The position numbers were made by a program, and so were the translations under genes. Below, piece by piece: positions 12,277-21,812 of a stretch of 64,000 nt of DNA; positions within the stretch are counted from its first letter, which is position 1; the number at the start of each line of letters is the position of its first letter. The notes under the pieces are model-generated. The model searched no databases. It was not told where the DNA came from and saw only the letters and a program-made list of their open reading frames with translations. Source of the DNA: an uncultured Sphingomonadaceae bacterium (lineage in GTDB: Bacteria; Pseudomonadota; Alphaproteobacteria; Sphingomonadales; Sphingomonadaceae); contig CANMEE010000002.1 of the NCBI GenBank assembly GCA_947496865.1, positions 248,001 to 312,000 of the forward strand, read 5' to 3'.

Positions 12277-12311
12277 GGGCGCATCGCAGGAATGGTACCG
12301 ATGAAATAATC

Positions 12312-12350
12312 AGGACGACCGACGGTTTTCCCCCGCACGTCGGTCGCCCT
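12312..12350. terminator. Bidirectional stem-loop between convergent desaturase-family genes
   Basis: A 13-position stem with one mismatch (AGGACGACCGACG 12312-12324 against CGTCGGTCGCCCT 12338-12350) lies midway between two convergent stops. No clear T-run follows, so its activity as an intrinsic terminator is uncertain. Confidence 0.55.
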
Positions 12351-12368
12351 GGTCCCCACCCCAACTCG

Positions 12369-13226
12369 TTAACTGGTCTTCGCAGTGGCTTCTTCGGCAG
12401 CGAGTTCCTTCACGCCATAGCCGCCGGTCTTATTCTCGGGGAAGAGAGGCCAAGCAAGCTGCTGTCCCAAATTGGCAGGTGCCAGATTTTCAACGCCATA
12501 GCTGTCCGGATAGCGACGGGTGATCTTCGCCGTGCCGAACAGGACGTCCCAGAAGAACAAGAGATTGCCGTAATTGCCTTTATAATGGGTCGCGCCATCT
12601 TCCATGTGGCGTCCGTGATGGGCGTGGTGGGTCGCCGGTGTCGAGATTGTTCTCTCGACCACCCACATGACAGGCGACAGCCACTTGATTTTATACAGTG
12701 GCTCATCCCAGGCGACATCGCTGTGCGCGCTGATGATTACAGCCATTTTCACGATGATATAGCCGACATAGACCCAGCCGAGGCCCAGATAGATAAGTAT
12801 GCCCGAAAACCAGATGCTCGGCATGAGCAGGTAATAAAAAACATTGTTCCGGTACACCAGCCGGATGCTCATATATTTCGCGTTGTGATGCGCCCGGTGA
12901 AGATTATAGAGAAACGGAATTTGGTGGGACAGGCGATGCAGCCAATATTGTGCCATATCGTCAAAGATTAGAAACAAACCAATGGCCGCAATCAGCGGGA
13001 TACCCGCTAGCGAGCCAGCCCATTGTGGTGCAGCCGCGCCCATAAGAAACTGCGCAGACACGATGATCATCGGCTGGGTAATGACAAGCAACACGGCGGA
13101 ACCGATAATTTCGACCATTGCGTCGTCGAAATTTTGCTCCGGCTTGGCAAAGAGTTTGGTACGAAAGAGCTCCAGTACGCCAAAAAAGAGGAATATCCCG
13201 ACTATTGCGTATATTTCCGGTCGCAT
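12369..13226 (-). CDS. Sterol desaturase superfamily protein
   Basis: A second di-iron membrane hydroxylase-like protein with the motifs HRLSHQ, HRAHHNAKYMS and HHAHHGRH, and membrane segments at about residues 5-25, 40-65, 75-100 and 140-175. The ATG at 13226 is chosen because AAGGGAGG lies 6 bases upstream; an upstream in-frame start would add about 23 unlikely residues. C-terminal region FFWDVLFGTAKITRRYPDSYGVENL is typical of the superfamily. Divergent from a Crp/Fnr-type regulator 60 bases away, which may control it. The substrate is unknown. Confidence 0.85.
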   Translation of the reverse strand: MRPEIYAIVGIFLFFGVLELFRTKLFAKPEQNFDDAMVEIIGSAVLLVITQPMIIVSAQFLMGAAAPQWAGSLAGIPLIAAIGLFLIFDDMAQYWLHRLSHQIPFLYNLHRAHHNAKYMSIRLVYRNNVFYYLLMPSIWFSGILIYLGLGWVYVGYIIVKMAVIISAHSDVAWDEPLYKIKWLSPVMWVVERTISTPATHHAHHGRHMEDGATHYKGNYGNLLFFWDVLFGTAKITRRYPDSYGVENLAPANLGQQLAWPLFPENKTGGYGVKELAAEEATAKTS

Positions 13227-13286
13227 GGTCATCCTCCCTTTTTCTCTGTTTGAACTTGAAATCGCCCCGTTGATAACAGATAGTTT

Positions 13287-13994
13287 GTGTCTCAAATGCT
13301 AAGAGGTTTGCAATTGGCGCAATCACATGATTTTTCTCGATCCACCATGGCTGCCGCTGGATTTGTAATAGCGCTGCCTGAGGAAATCCGCCGCCAACTT
13401 CTGGATCACGGCCGTTCCCGTCATTTTGTAAAGGGAGAACTCATCCAGCAGCGCGGCGATACGGGTCGGGAATTCTGGTATATCCAAAGCGGATCGGTGC
13501 AAATTGGCCGTTACTCAGTGGACGGTAAGCTAAACATCTTTGCGGTGCTCGGTCCCGGGGAGAGCTTTGGCGAGCAAGCGTTTTTGGGCGAGTTTCCCCG
13601 GATGGTTGATGCGATTGCGGCGAGCGACACATTATTGCTCCGTATCGGAGAATCGGAATTGCAAGCGGCTATCGCGTCAGATGCTCGGGTGGCGCGGGTA
13701 TTGCTAAAGGCAATGGCGCACATGGTGCAGCAAGCCTTTGATCTTGTTGAGGCTGGACGCAATTTGTCGACTGTAGAAAGGGTTGTTCAGGCGTTGCTGA
13801 GACTTTGCAATGATGACGGCGGTCATTGCACTATCGATGTGACGCAGCAGGACTTGGCTGATTTGGTTGGTGTGTCGAGGGTTTCACTGGGCAAGGCGTT
13901 AAAGACGCTCGAAGCGGAGGGGGTCGTGATATGCGGCTATGGCAATGTCGCGGTGCCTGACAGCCTTGCTTTGCAAAACAGGGTTGGAGATTGA
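13287..13994 (+). CDS. Crp/Fnr family transcriptional regulator
   Basis: An N-terminal cyclic-nucleotide-binding-type beta-roll (FVKGELIQQRGDTGREFWYIQSG, LGPGESFGEQAFLG) is followed by a dimerisation helix and a winged helix-turn-helix (VTQQDLADLVGVSRVSLGKALKTL). There are no Fnr-type N-terminal cysteine clusters. The arginine that would bind cAMP phosphate (RMVDAIAASD) is partly conserved, but ligand specificity cannot be deduced. The start is uncertain: GTG 13287, ATG 13296 or ATG 13347, none with a good SD. It is divergent from the desaturase-family gene and is a candidate regulator of it. Confidence 0.85.
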   Translation: MSQMLRGLQLAQSHDFSRSTMAAAGFVIALPEEIRRQLLDHGRSRHFVKGELIQQRGDTGREFWYIQSGSVQIGRYSVDGKLNIFAVLGPGESFGEQAFLGEFPRMVDAIAASDTLLLRIGESELQAAIASDARVARVLLKAMAHMVQQAFDLVEAGRNLSTVERVVQALLRLCNDDGGHCTIDVTQQDLADLVGVSRVSLGKALKTLEAEGVVICGYGNVAVPDSLALQNRVGD

Positions 13995-14033
13995 TGTTAT
14001 GCGTCTGGACCGCATTTTGTCGTGTGAAAAACT

Positions 14034-14993
14034 TCAGTCTTCTTTGCGTACGACTGTAAGTTCCTTGTTCATTTTATGTATCATCGCCGAACTCTGCATG
14101 GATGCTGATACATCAGATGGTGAATTGTAGAGCGAACTTAGCAGAGCCAGGTCCATTTCACTGACAGATTGCGGCGCATCGTCCGGTCCATTCCCATCAT
14201 TGAACAAGGACAGGATGGAATAGGACGGCGTGTCGCTATTGGTTGATTGCTCGCTATCGATCAAGGATCGCATCGCGGCAAAATCGGCAATTTGAACAGT
14301 GGTCAGACCCACCAGCGCGTCTTTCTCGATCAGCAGGAAAGAGCGCGTGATCTGTTGCTTGACCGTCTTTTTGATCCGTGATTTGACGTTGGAGTAAAGA
14401 GCCGGAACATATGTTTTATCTGGTTCGTCTGAGGGTAGCTCCGTCACATTGTCTGGGCGTTGGACAACGTTCGCTTCTGCCGAAACAGTGTCGAGTCGCT
14501 TCCAGCTATAAGCCGGTCCTCCGCTTTTAGCGATGAGGTCCCGCTTATATAAAGGAACAGAATCAAACATATCAGACCGCTTTTTCCGAATGAGTGATAA
14601 TGCTTCTGCTCCATCTGCGACAATATTGACGTGGACGTTGGGCGCGCAATTTTCCCGTCCAACGGCTATGTCTGAAGCCAGGGCAACATTCCGGATGCGC
14701 TCTTCAATTTGCAGGTTATTTTGTTCCGATAGACCCCTTACCGACGGACATATCGCTCCGCTAAAGCGCGCAAACTGACCTGCGTGTTTGCCGCCCGTTG
14801 GCGTTGCCATGGCCGAGTCAATGAACCTTGCGATAATTTTTTTGACAGATTTTGGGGCAGTCACAACAATATCGCTATTATCGCCGACTTTTTCAGCACT
14901 GTTTTTTGTGGCCGTAGCTGTCGTCGACAAACTCAGCGCGATAACTGCCGAAGATATCTTAAGGCCTATGCTTGTTTTGTTTAGAACGGCCAT
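14034..14993 (-). CDS. Secreted hypothetical protein (sphingomonad type)
   Basis: The 319-residue product has a signal peptide (KISSAVIALSLSTTATA) and then DNSDIVVTAPK, a phrase common near the N-terminus of exported sphingomonad proteins. A conserved-looking core contains GQFARFSGAICPSVRGL and RENCAPNVHVNIV, with two cysteines that could form a disulphide. The remainder is hydrophilic. A good SD (AGGGG) precedes the ATG. I do not know a function. Neighbours on both sides are unrelated in strand or role. Confidence 0.75.
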   Translation of the reverse strand: MAVLNKTSIGLKISSAVIALSLSTTATATKNSAEKVGDNSDIVVTAPKSVKKIIARFIDSAMATPTGGKHAGQFARFSGAICPSVRGLSEQNNLQIEERIRNVALASDIAVGRENCAPNVHVNIVADGAEALSLIRKKRSDMFDSVPLYKRDLIAKSGGPAYSWKRLDTVSAEANVVQRPDNVTELPSDEPDKTYVPALYSNVKSRIKKTVKQQITRSFLLIEKDALVGLTTVQIADFAAMRSLIDSEQSTNSDTPSYSILSLFNDGNGPDDAPQSVSEMDLALLSSLYNSPSDVSASMQSSAMIHKMNKELTVVRKED

Positions 14994-15074
14994 AAAATAC
15001 CCCTAGTTGTTATTTTCTGTGGGTGAAAGTCTATCATATTGGTCTTTGGTTTCAAGAAAACTCTCAAATCCGCT

Positions 15075-15755
15075 TTACTGTTCGGGAAACCATCGCATCA
15101 CACCCCCCTGAAAGGGGGTCCAGATTCCGGTTCTGATCCCAGCCCGGCGCAGCACATCGTTCGTCCAATTATTGCATGTGTAAAATGCATTATAGTGACC
15201 GTGCGCCCGATAGAATAGATCGCCGTTCCCATAGCCGGAAGAGGGTAGGGGCTGCCTCGCTTGATCGAGGACAAACCGCTCTTCGACGGCTTTCACTATC
15301 AATCGATATTCCGCTTCGCTGACTTTGAAACTGCGGCGGTAATAGGGATAAGCCTGTGGATAGTTCAGGTGATAGATATGGAGCAATACATCATCGCTAC
15401 CGAATATTGCGCTGGCGGCATCTTTGAACCGCAAATCCTGCCAATGCTCCGCGTTGCGGTAAACGCCTTCATGGCCCCAGCCGACCAATATATGGCTGCC
15501 ATAGAGCGTGGGACTATCAAGATGCTCGGGACGGATAAATTCTCCCCAGTCATGCACATCACTGCGCATAGGCATAATGATTCCAGTATGTAGGCCGTTG
15601 GTTTCTATGAATAATTCAATGCCGTCATCGGGGCTTTTCCAATATGGATTGGCGGGGAAGATACTACCGAACAAAGCTGCGACGAGATAAAGTCCAATCA
15701 CAGTCAACAGACTGATGGTTGCCCGTTTCAGCCATTTTGTCCAAGAAGTTGCCAT
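15075..15755 (-). CDS. DUF2459 / TIGR02117 family protein
   Basis: One N-terminal membrane segment (ATISLLTVIGLYLVAALFG) is followed by features of the DUF2459 family: IELFIETNGLHTGIIMP, VGWGHEGVYRN, LLHIYHLNYPQAYPYYRR, and a C-terminal FYTCNNWTNDVLRRAGI that resembles a Cys/Asn-containing active-site segment of papain-like folds. The function is unknown. The ATG at 15755 gives a signal-anchor directly; the frame is open 29 codons further upstream, but that region overlaps phhA and its promoter. Divergent from phhA with a 29-base gap. Confidence 0.82.
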   Translation of the reverse strand: MATSWTKWLKRATISLLTVIGLYLVAALFGSIFPANPYWKSPDDGIELFIETNGLHTGIIMPMRSDVHDWGEFIRPEHLDSPTLYGSHILVGWGHEGVYRNAEHWQDLRFKDAASAIFGSDDVLLHIYHLNYPQAYPYYRRSFKVSEAEYRLIVKAVEERFVLDQARQPLPSSGYGNGDLFYRAHGHYNAFYTCNNWTNDVLRRAGIRTGIWTPFQGGVMRWFPEQ

Positions 15756-15784
15756 TGAAACCTTTTCTGCTGTAGGATGGTGCC

Positions 15785-16681
15785 ATGTTAACTGCCCCCG
15801 ATCCAGAAACCCATGTCTATGACAAGCCGCCAGCCCACGCAAATGCGGACTGGACGATAGAGCAGAATTGGTCCGCTTATAGCGCCGAAGACCATGATAC
15901 TTGGGATACGCTCTATGCGCGTCAGCGCGAGATGTTGCCCGGTCGCGCCGCGCAGGCCTTTCTGAACGGCATTGATGTGTTGCAATTGTCGAAGCCGGGT
16001 ATTCCTGATTTTGAAGAACTCAATCGGATGTTGACGGACGCCACTGGATGGCAGGTCGTGGCCGTGCCGGGATTGGTACCGGACGATGTGTTTTTTGAGC
16101 ATCTCGCTAATCGTCGTTTTGTTTCCGGGAATTTCATCCGGCGGCCGGACCAGCTCGATTATTTGCAGGAACCGGATATTTTCCACGATGTTTTCGGCCA
16201 TGTTCCGATGCTCGCGGATCAACGCTTTGCGGATTATATGGAGGCGTACGGACGTGGCGGGCTCAGGGCCTTGAAATTCGGTACGTTGAAGCAACTTGCG
16301 CGGCTATATTGGTATACCGTGGAATTTGGCCTTATTCAGGAGCCTGAAGGCCTGCGTATCTATGGCGCGGGCATTGTGTCGAGCTTCGGTGAAAGCATGT
16401 TCGCGCTGGATGACAATAGCCCCAACCGGATAGTTTTCGATCTGGAACGGATATTGCGAACGGAATATCGGATTGACGATTTCCAGCAAAATTACTTTGT
16501 CATTCCCAGTCTGGATGAACTGCTACGGGTCACGGTAGAAACCGACTTTAAGCCCGTTTACGAGAAGATCGCCGACATGCCGGATATCGCTATTGCTGAT
16601 ATTGTTGATGGCGACGATGTTCTGACTCGCGGTACCCAAGATCACCCGAGCGCGCGGTCCGGCAAGGCCGTTGTGATTTGA
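15785..16681 (+). CDS. phhA: Phenylalanine-4-hydroxylase
   Basis: A non-haem iron, tetrahydropterin-dependent enzyme converting phenylalanine to tyrosine. Iron ligands are visible: the two histidines of HDVFGH (H134 and H139) and the glutamate in YWYTVEFGL (E180). Also present are FVSGNFIRRPDQLDYLQEPDIF-type substrate/pterin loop residues and the GAGIVSSFGE segment. At 298 residues it matches bacterial single-domain enzymes with no regulatory domain. The ATG is close to the divergent DUF2459 gene, so the two promoters must overlap. Confidence 0.95.
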   Translation: MLTAPDPETHVYDKPPAHANADWTIEQNWSAYSAEDHDTWDTLYARQREMLPGRAAQAFLNGIDVLQLSKPGIPDFEELNRMLTDATGWQVVAVPGLVPDDVFFEHLANRRFVSGNFIRRPDQLDYLQEPDIFHDVFGHVPMLADQRFADYMEAYGRGGLRALKFGTLKQLARLYWYTVEFGLIQEPEGLRIYGAGIVSSFGESMFALDDNSPNRIVFDLERILRTEYRIDDFQQNYFVIPSLDELLRVTVETDFKPVYEKIADMPDIAIADIVDGDDVLTRGTQDHPSARSGKAVVI

Positions 16682-16710
16682 ATCTCGTCCATTCCCAATC
16701 GGAACCGGGG

Positions 16711-17721
16711 TTAGCACTCGCCAAAATAGTCCGATGCCAGAGGTGATCGAATAGAGCTGTGCCGCCGTGTTGGACCATAGTTCCGGGCTTTGACCAAGGT
16801 TAAACAGGGCCATTCATTTTCGACCCGGCTGTGACGAAAGCGAAACCCCTCCCGGATATATGCGTGTAACACGTCTGACCGCTGGGCTTTGAGTAATCCT
16901 GCCAAAACTAAAACAGTATTTGCCGCAGAAGCCGCGGCGATTTGGGGCGCAAGAGCGATGAGCGGTCCCGCCAATATATTTGCAATGATAAGATCATAAG
17001 GCGCGCGCTGTCCGATGGTGGGATGGTCCAGGCCATTGCTGGTTTCCAATCTTATGGCAGGGCGGAGACGGCCGGTTGCTACATTATTGATTGCGGCATT
17101 TTGCGCGCTGACTTCAACAGCAACAGGATCAATGTCACTGGCGATGATCTGGGCTGCTGGCCAAAGATGGCGCGCTGCAAAGGCCAGCAAGCCCGTACCG
17201 GTTCCCACATCAATGATATTGTGATAATTTTGGCCAAGCCGTTTCAACCGATCGAGGCTTTCCAAGCACCCCATAGTCGTCTCATGATGGCCGGTGCCAA
17301 AGGCTTGCCCGGCATTGATACAGATATTCTTGATCGCCGGATCGTCCCGTGGCGCGCTGTTTGACGTATGCACGTAAAAACGACCTGCGCGCAGCGGTTC
17401 CAAATCCCGTTGGCTGAGCGTTACCCAATCCTCATCTTCTAGTTTTTCGGTGACCGGCGCGATGTTTGATAATCTGGCGGAAGGTGAAAGATTGGCAATT
17501 TCTTTGAGCAACGCGGCATCCGGCTTGGCGTTACAGTAAACTTCGATCACCCAGTCATCGGGCGTGTCTGGGTCTGCCTCGCGTGTCACGATTGTCGGTA
17601 CGCTGTCGTCCGAACCAATGAACAGATTGTCTTCTGAGAGGCTGTCTGCATCCGCGCGCGTGCAGGGCAGGGTGACTTTCCACGTATTGCTCAAGAGGCC
17701 GCAACCTGGCAGGAAATCCAA
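16711..17721 (-). CDS. prmA: Ribosomal protein L11 methyltransferase PrmA
   Basis: A SAM-dependent methyltransferase that modifies ribosomal protein L11. The catalytic domain contains INAGQAFGTGHHETTMGCLE, the SAM motif DVGTGTGLLAFAA, DIDPVAVEVSAQNA, and the NPPY-like post-motif LIIANILAGPLIALAP. The C-terminus after NEWPCLTLVKA carries about 25 extra residues of no known role. The start is uncertain: ATG 17721 or TTG 17694 (giving LSNTWKVTLPC). It lies 15 bases after the ABC-F gene and is probably in its operon. Confidence 0.93.
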   Translation of the reverse strand: MDFLPGCGLLSNTWKVTLPCTRADADSLSEDNLFIGSDDSVPTIVTREADPDTPDDWVIEVYCNAKPDAALLKEIANLSPSARLSNIAPVTEKLEDEDWVTLSQRDLEPLRAGRFYVHTSNSAPRDDPAIKNICINAGQAFGTGHHETTMGCLESLDRLKRLGQNYHNIIDVGTGTGLLAFAARHLWPAAQIIASDIDPVAVEVSAQNAAINNVATGRLRPAIRLETSNGLDHPTIGQRAPYDLIIANILAGPLIALAPQIAAASAANTVLVLAGLLKAQRSDVLHAYIREGFRFRHSRVENEWPCLTLVKARNYGPTRRHSSIRSPLASDYFGEC

Positions 17722-17736
17722 CCAAATATTGGCAGA

Positions 17737-19614
17737 TTAAGCATTGGCTGTCTCCAACGCTTCATTTGCCTCCAGCCAAGCCGCTTCGCTTTGCTCCAGC
17801 TCATCCTGAATAGAGGCGCGCAATTTCATCAACTCGGTCATGGTCAAATCAGTATAGTCTGGCTCCGCGCTGGCCGGATCGAACATCGCCCGGTCAATGG
17901 CGGACAGTTTTTTGCCAAGCGTCTCGATTTTCTTTTCAGCGGTACCCGCGGTTTTCCGCAATTCGGATTGCTGTTTCCGGCGTTCAGCGGCCAGGCGACG
18001 CTCTTCCTTGCGATTGCCGCCGCTGCCGCCACCAGCCGTCGGTTTGGCTTCCTGATTTTTGCCCAGAACGAAATCGGTATAGTCATTTAGCGATCCGGAA
18101 AACTCTGCAGCTTTACCGCTATCGACCATCACCAGACGGTCAGCGGTCAGTTCCAGCATGTGGCGATCATGGCTCACCAAAATCACGGCGCCGGTATATT
18201 CGTTCAAGGCATGAACCAGCGCTTCACGTGCGTCGACATCAAGATGGTTTGTCGGTTCATCGAGGATCAACAGATGCGGCGCATCGCGCGTGATTAAGGC
18301 GAGGGCCAGACGCGCGCGTTCACCGCCGGATAATTTGCCGACTTTCATGGTCGCTTTGTCACCGGAAAAACCGAACCGTCCCAGTTGCGCCCGCACCGCG
18401 CCGGGCTTTGCGTCCTTCATCAGCCGGGTCATATGTTCCAGCGGCGTATCCGTCGTGTCCAGTTCTTCGACTTGATATTGGGTGAAATAACCCACCGTCA
18501 ACTTACCGGACTTATTCATGGCACCCGCTTTGGGTTCTAGCTGGCTCGCCAGTAAACGGGCGAGGGTGGTCTTGCCGTTGCCATTGCGGCCCAGAAGAGC
18601 GGTGCGATCATCGGGATCGAGGCGCAGGTTCAGGTCTGACAATATGATATTGTTCCCATAACCCACTGCTGCGTCATCCAGTGTGATAAGCGGCGGTTTG
18701 AGTTCGGCCGGACTGGGAAAATGAAAACTGAGCGACGGGTCTTCAACCGCTGCTGCAATGGGCTCCATGCGGGATAGGGCTTTGACCCGGCTTTGGGCCT
18801 GTTTCGCGCTATGGGCTTTGGCCCCCCAGCGATCGACAAAAGCTTGCAATTTTTCGCGCTGGGCCACTTGTTTTTCGCGAGATGCCGCCTGTTGCGCCTG
18901 ACGCTCCGCGCGCTGTTTCTCAAACGCATCATATCCGCCGGGATACAGAGTCGTTTTTCCCCCTTGCAGATGGAGGATATGATCAACGACATTGTTGAGC
19001 AAGTCCCGTTCATGGCTGATCACCAATATGGTAGCCTGATAGCTGGTCAGGAAATTTTCCAGCCATAAGGTCGCTTCCAAGTCGAGGTGATTGGACGGCT
19101 CATCGAGCAATAGCAATTCGGGCTGCGAAAACAGCAGGGCGGCGAGCGCAACACGCATCCGCCAACCACCGGAAAAGCTGTCCATCGGTTGCTGTTGCGC
19201 TTGTTCATCGAAACCCAGACCGATGAGGATCTTTGCCGCACGGGCTGGCGCGCTATGGGCTTCAATCATGTTAAGGCGTTCGTGGATTTCGCCAATCCGG
19301 TTTGGTTCGTCCGCGGTCTCCGCTTCCTCCAACAGGGTAGCGCGTTCTGTGTCAGCCGCCAAAACCGTATCTAGCGGCGTTTCAGCGCCGGCGGGTGCTT
19401 CCTGCGCAATATAGCCCATGCGCGCCCCTTTGGGCATATCCACGCTGCCGTCATCCGGCTCCAACAGTCCTGCGACCACTTTCATCAAAGTGGACTTGCC
19501 AGCACCATTACGGCCGATCATTCCCACGCGCGCGCCCGGGGGCAGGGCCGCTGTGGCGCCATCGAGGATAACCGCGCCACCAAGGCGCACCGTTATGTTA
19601 CTAAAATTGAGCAT
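17737..19614 (-). CDS. ABC-F family ATPase (YheS/Uup-like)
   Basis: A soluble protein with two ABC ATPase domains and no membrane segments, as in the ABC-F translation factors. Domain 1 has Walker A GRNGAGKST, signature FSGGWRMRVALA and LLLLDEPSNHLD; domain 2 has GRNGNGKTT, LSGGERARLALA and LLILDEPTNHLD. A charged linker (FEKQRAERQAQQAASREKQ) lies between them and a C-terminal coiled coil of about 90 residues follows. The overall plan is closest to YheS. ABC-F proteins act at the ribosomal E site; its exact role here is inference. It is upstream of prmA on the same strand. Confidence 0.92.
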   Translation of the reverse strand: MLNFSNITVRLGGAVILDGATAALPPGARVGMIGRNGAGKSTLMKVVAGLLEPDDGSVDMPKGARMGYIAQEAPAGAETPLDTVLAADTERATLLEEAETADEPNRIGEIHERLNMIEAHSAPARAAKILIGLGFDEQAQQQPMDSFSGGWRMRVALAALLFSQPELLLLDEPSNHLDLEATLWLENFLTSYQATILVISHERDLLNNVVDHILHLQGGKTTLYPGGYDAFEKQRAERQAQQAASREKQVAQREKLQAFVDRWGAKAHSAKQAQSRVKALSRMEPIAAAVEDPSLSFHFPSPAELKPPLITLDDAAVGYGNNIILSDLNLRLDPDDRTALLGRNGNGKTTLARLLASQLEPKAGAMNKSGKLTVGYFTQYQVEELDTTDTPLEHMTRLMKDAKPGAVRAQLGRFGFSGDKATMKVGKLSGGERARLALALITRDAPHLLILDEPTNHLDVDAREALVHALNEYTGAVILVSHDRHMLELTADRLVMVDSGKAAEFSGSLNDYTDFVLGKNQEAKPTAGGGSGGNRKEERRLAAERRKQQSELRKTAGTAEKKIETLGKKLSAIDRAMFDPASAEPDYTDLTMTELMKLRASIQDELEQSEAAWLEANEALETANA

Positions 19615-19726
19615 CGCCGCTCGTTAGCGGAGCTTTAGGGATTCGGCTAGTGAGAGTGAGTCCGTAGGACGGCATTGTCCGAAAACGGACATTCGCACGG
19701 ACCATGACCGGCCGTTCAATAGAATA

Positions 19727-21742
19727 TTACGGTTTACCGGTTTCCATCGGGTTCGTAGTGGCGGAAATGCGTATGCATGTCCCTCGACCAGGTTTGGAAC
19801 TAACGTCCATATGCAGGTTATTTTGTTTCGCCAGATCTTGGCAGATTGCGAGCCCCAACCCTTCTCCTTTTGATTTATCGCTTTTTTCATATGCTGTCTG
19901 AAAATGGATAATCTCATCATCCGACATGCCTAGGCCAGTGTCGAGAACGACAATCGTGAATCCATTCGAACGACGTCGTGCACCGATCAAAATCTTCCCT
20001 TTTTCCGTATATTTGATGGCGTTGGAGGCAAGGTTGCTGAGGATTCGCATCAATACCAATGGCGGAATTGTAGATTTTACGCTGCTCTCAACAATACGAA
20101 GCTGAAGCCCTTTCGAAACTGCTTCTTCACGAAACATTTGCCCCACAGTCTCGAAAATCATCGACAGGGAATAAGGCTCATCAGCCGTCTCGGGCTCAGC
20201 GGGCGAGGGTCGGCTTTCCACCAGATAATCCCCCGAAAGTGTTTCGAGATAATCCAATGCTTCACGAATATTGGCTTTCTCACCGTCTCCCAATTTGACT
20301 GAGGCGGCGTCCAGGCTCATGCGAAGGCCACTGATTGGCTGTCTTATATCGTGAGACGCGGTTGCAAGCTGCCTTTGCCTTAACGCAGCCTGATCCCGGG
20401 CACGCGAATAATTTTTCTCAGCCTCCAGCAAGCGCTGACTTGTCTGCGCGTCCTGTTTGAGGACGCGGATTTTCTCCGCCTGAGCCCGGTCATGTTCTCT
20501 TCTTAGCGAGATGATGCCGTAAGTCAGACCCAACATGACCAGTGTCCCGATCACAATGAATGTTGTTTTAGCAAAATTGCGCAGGACGATCTGGTTTTCC
20601 AGATAACCGCTGAACATTAACGTGGCGTAGGTTACAAACGCGATGAAAATAATGATCAGGCCTGCCCACATCTCATATAGTCTACGATTGGATGATTTTT
20701 CCCACCAGTAGAGCGGCAGGAAATGCGCGACGCACATGATGCCCGTCCAGATAAGCTGGATCTTGTAACTTGTGACGCGCGGCAGGAAGGGGATCATTGC
20801 CAGAGTTACGATGGGCAGTAACGCCAGCCATCGGACATGTGTGGACCAGGGGTGGCTGCCCTTGCGGGTTACCATTGAAAACCCCGCCACGTAAAAGCCG
20901 AACATGATGCAGGCATAGCTGATCATAAAGCCGATATAGGCATTCCATTCCGGATGGTTCGGATATAAAAACCGCAAAGGAATATTGTCGTCAAAAGATA
21001 ACGCGACGAGCAACAAACAGAAAAGCAAAGCATATCTGATGCCGACCGAACTTTTCAGCGAAATATTGACCCCAAGCATTACGATCAGTCCGAATATGGC
21101 GAGCGTGTAGAACGCCGAGTTGAGCGCTGCCGTGCGCAGCTCATGTTCGACAAGATCAGCTTCGTCCCTGATCGCAAGGCTGGGCGCAGCAGCCATGAGT
21201 TTGGATGTCCGCACCAACAGGATAGCCGATTCTCCAGGCCGCAATATCAGCGGTTTTGACTTGAGCTGGGTGCCGCTAAATATTGTCGGATCATAGGGTT
21301 CGGCTGAAGAGAAGGACAATAATCTGTCAACATCACCGGATTGCCGGACCAGAACAATATCGGCGTCCCGCACCGCAAAGGCATCAAAAGTCACAATCCA
21401 CTGATCCGCCAGGCGTCCATCGGGTTTTGAGCCGTTCCTTAACGTGACTGCTGACCAAAGATCGGCATAGGCAATAAATTCCTCTTCCGTTGTCGATATG
21501 CGGGCTTCAAATCTGCCTGCTTCATAGTCCGAAACCATTTGCGCTGGTGTCCGATTTTCGCCCAGACCATAAGCCATTTGGCCTGCCAAACTCGCCTGAT
21601 TTTCGCCGGGTGCCAATGTGACAACGGGTGCCGCCGTTGCCGGCCTCAGACTCATGCTCGCGATCATGATGAGAATGACCATGAAGACCATGAAGTGGAA
21701 AGCCGCTTGGACCGATTTCTTGCTTAAGCTAGGAAATGTCAT
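19727..21742 (-). CDS. Seven-transmembrane (7TMR-DISM-type) sensor histidine kinase
   Basis: An N-terminal hydrophobic segment (about residues 13-35) precedes an extracytoplasmic beta-rich domain (about 60-200), a run of roughly seven membrane helices (about 215-400), a coiled coil, and the kinase core. The phosphoacceptor is H464 in ATASHDIRQPISGLR. The ATP-binding part has LASNAIKYTEKGKIL, VLDTGLGMSDDE and GEGLGLAICQDLAKQ. The layout matches kinases with 7TMR-DISM sensors, whose ligands are often carbohydrates or lipids (family knowledge). It is divergent from its probable partner, the response regulator at 21813. Confidence 0.88.
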   Translation of the reverse strand: MTFPSLSKKSVQAAFHFMVFMVILIMIASMSLRPATAAPVVTLAPGENQASLAGQMAYGLGENRTPAQMVSDYEAGRFEARISTTEEEFIAYADLWSAVTLRNGSKPDGRLADQWIVTFDAFAVRDADIVLVRQSGDVDRLLSFSSAEPYDPTIFSGTQLKSKPLILRPGESAILLVRTSKLMAAAPSLAIRDEADLVEHELRTAALNSAFYTLAIFGLIVMLGVNISLKSSVGIRYALLFCLLLVALSFDDNIPLRFLYPNHPEWNAYIGFMISYACIMFGFYVAGFSMVTRKGSHPWSTHVRWLALLPIVTLAMIPFLPRVTSYKIQLIWTGIMCVAHFLPLYWWEKSSNRRLYEMWAGLIIIFIAFVTYATLMFSGYLENQIVLRNFAKTTFIVIGTLVMLGLTYGIISLRREHDRAQAEKIRVLKQDAQTSQRLLEAEKNYSRARDQAALRQRQLATASHDIRQPISGLRMSLDAASVKLGDGEKANIREALDYLETLSGDYLVESRPSPAEPETADEPYSLSMIFETVGQMFREEAVSKGLQLRIVESSVKSTIPPLVLMRILSNLASNAIKYTEKGKILIGARRRSNGFTIVVLDTGLGMSDDEIIHFQTAYEKSDKSKGEGLGLAICQDLAKQNNLHMDVSSKPGRGTCIRISATTNPMETGKP

Positions 21743-21812
21743 AGGTTACAATCATTTGTGCCATGTTGTAGAACAGGAAAATACCCCAAGGCAAGCAGAG
21801 TAGAAATTTGAA

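Noticed and set aside
19660..19700. Hairpin TGTCCG-AAAA-CGGACA after the sensor kinase gene
   Set aside because: Only a 6-bp stem and no T-run on either strand, so I do not call it a terminator.
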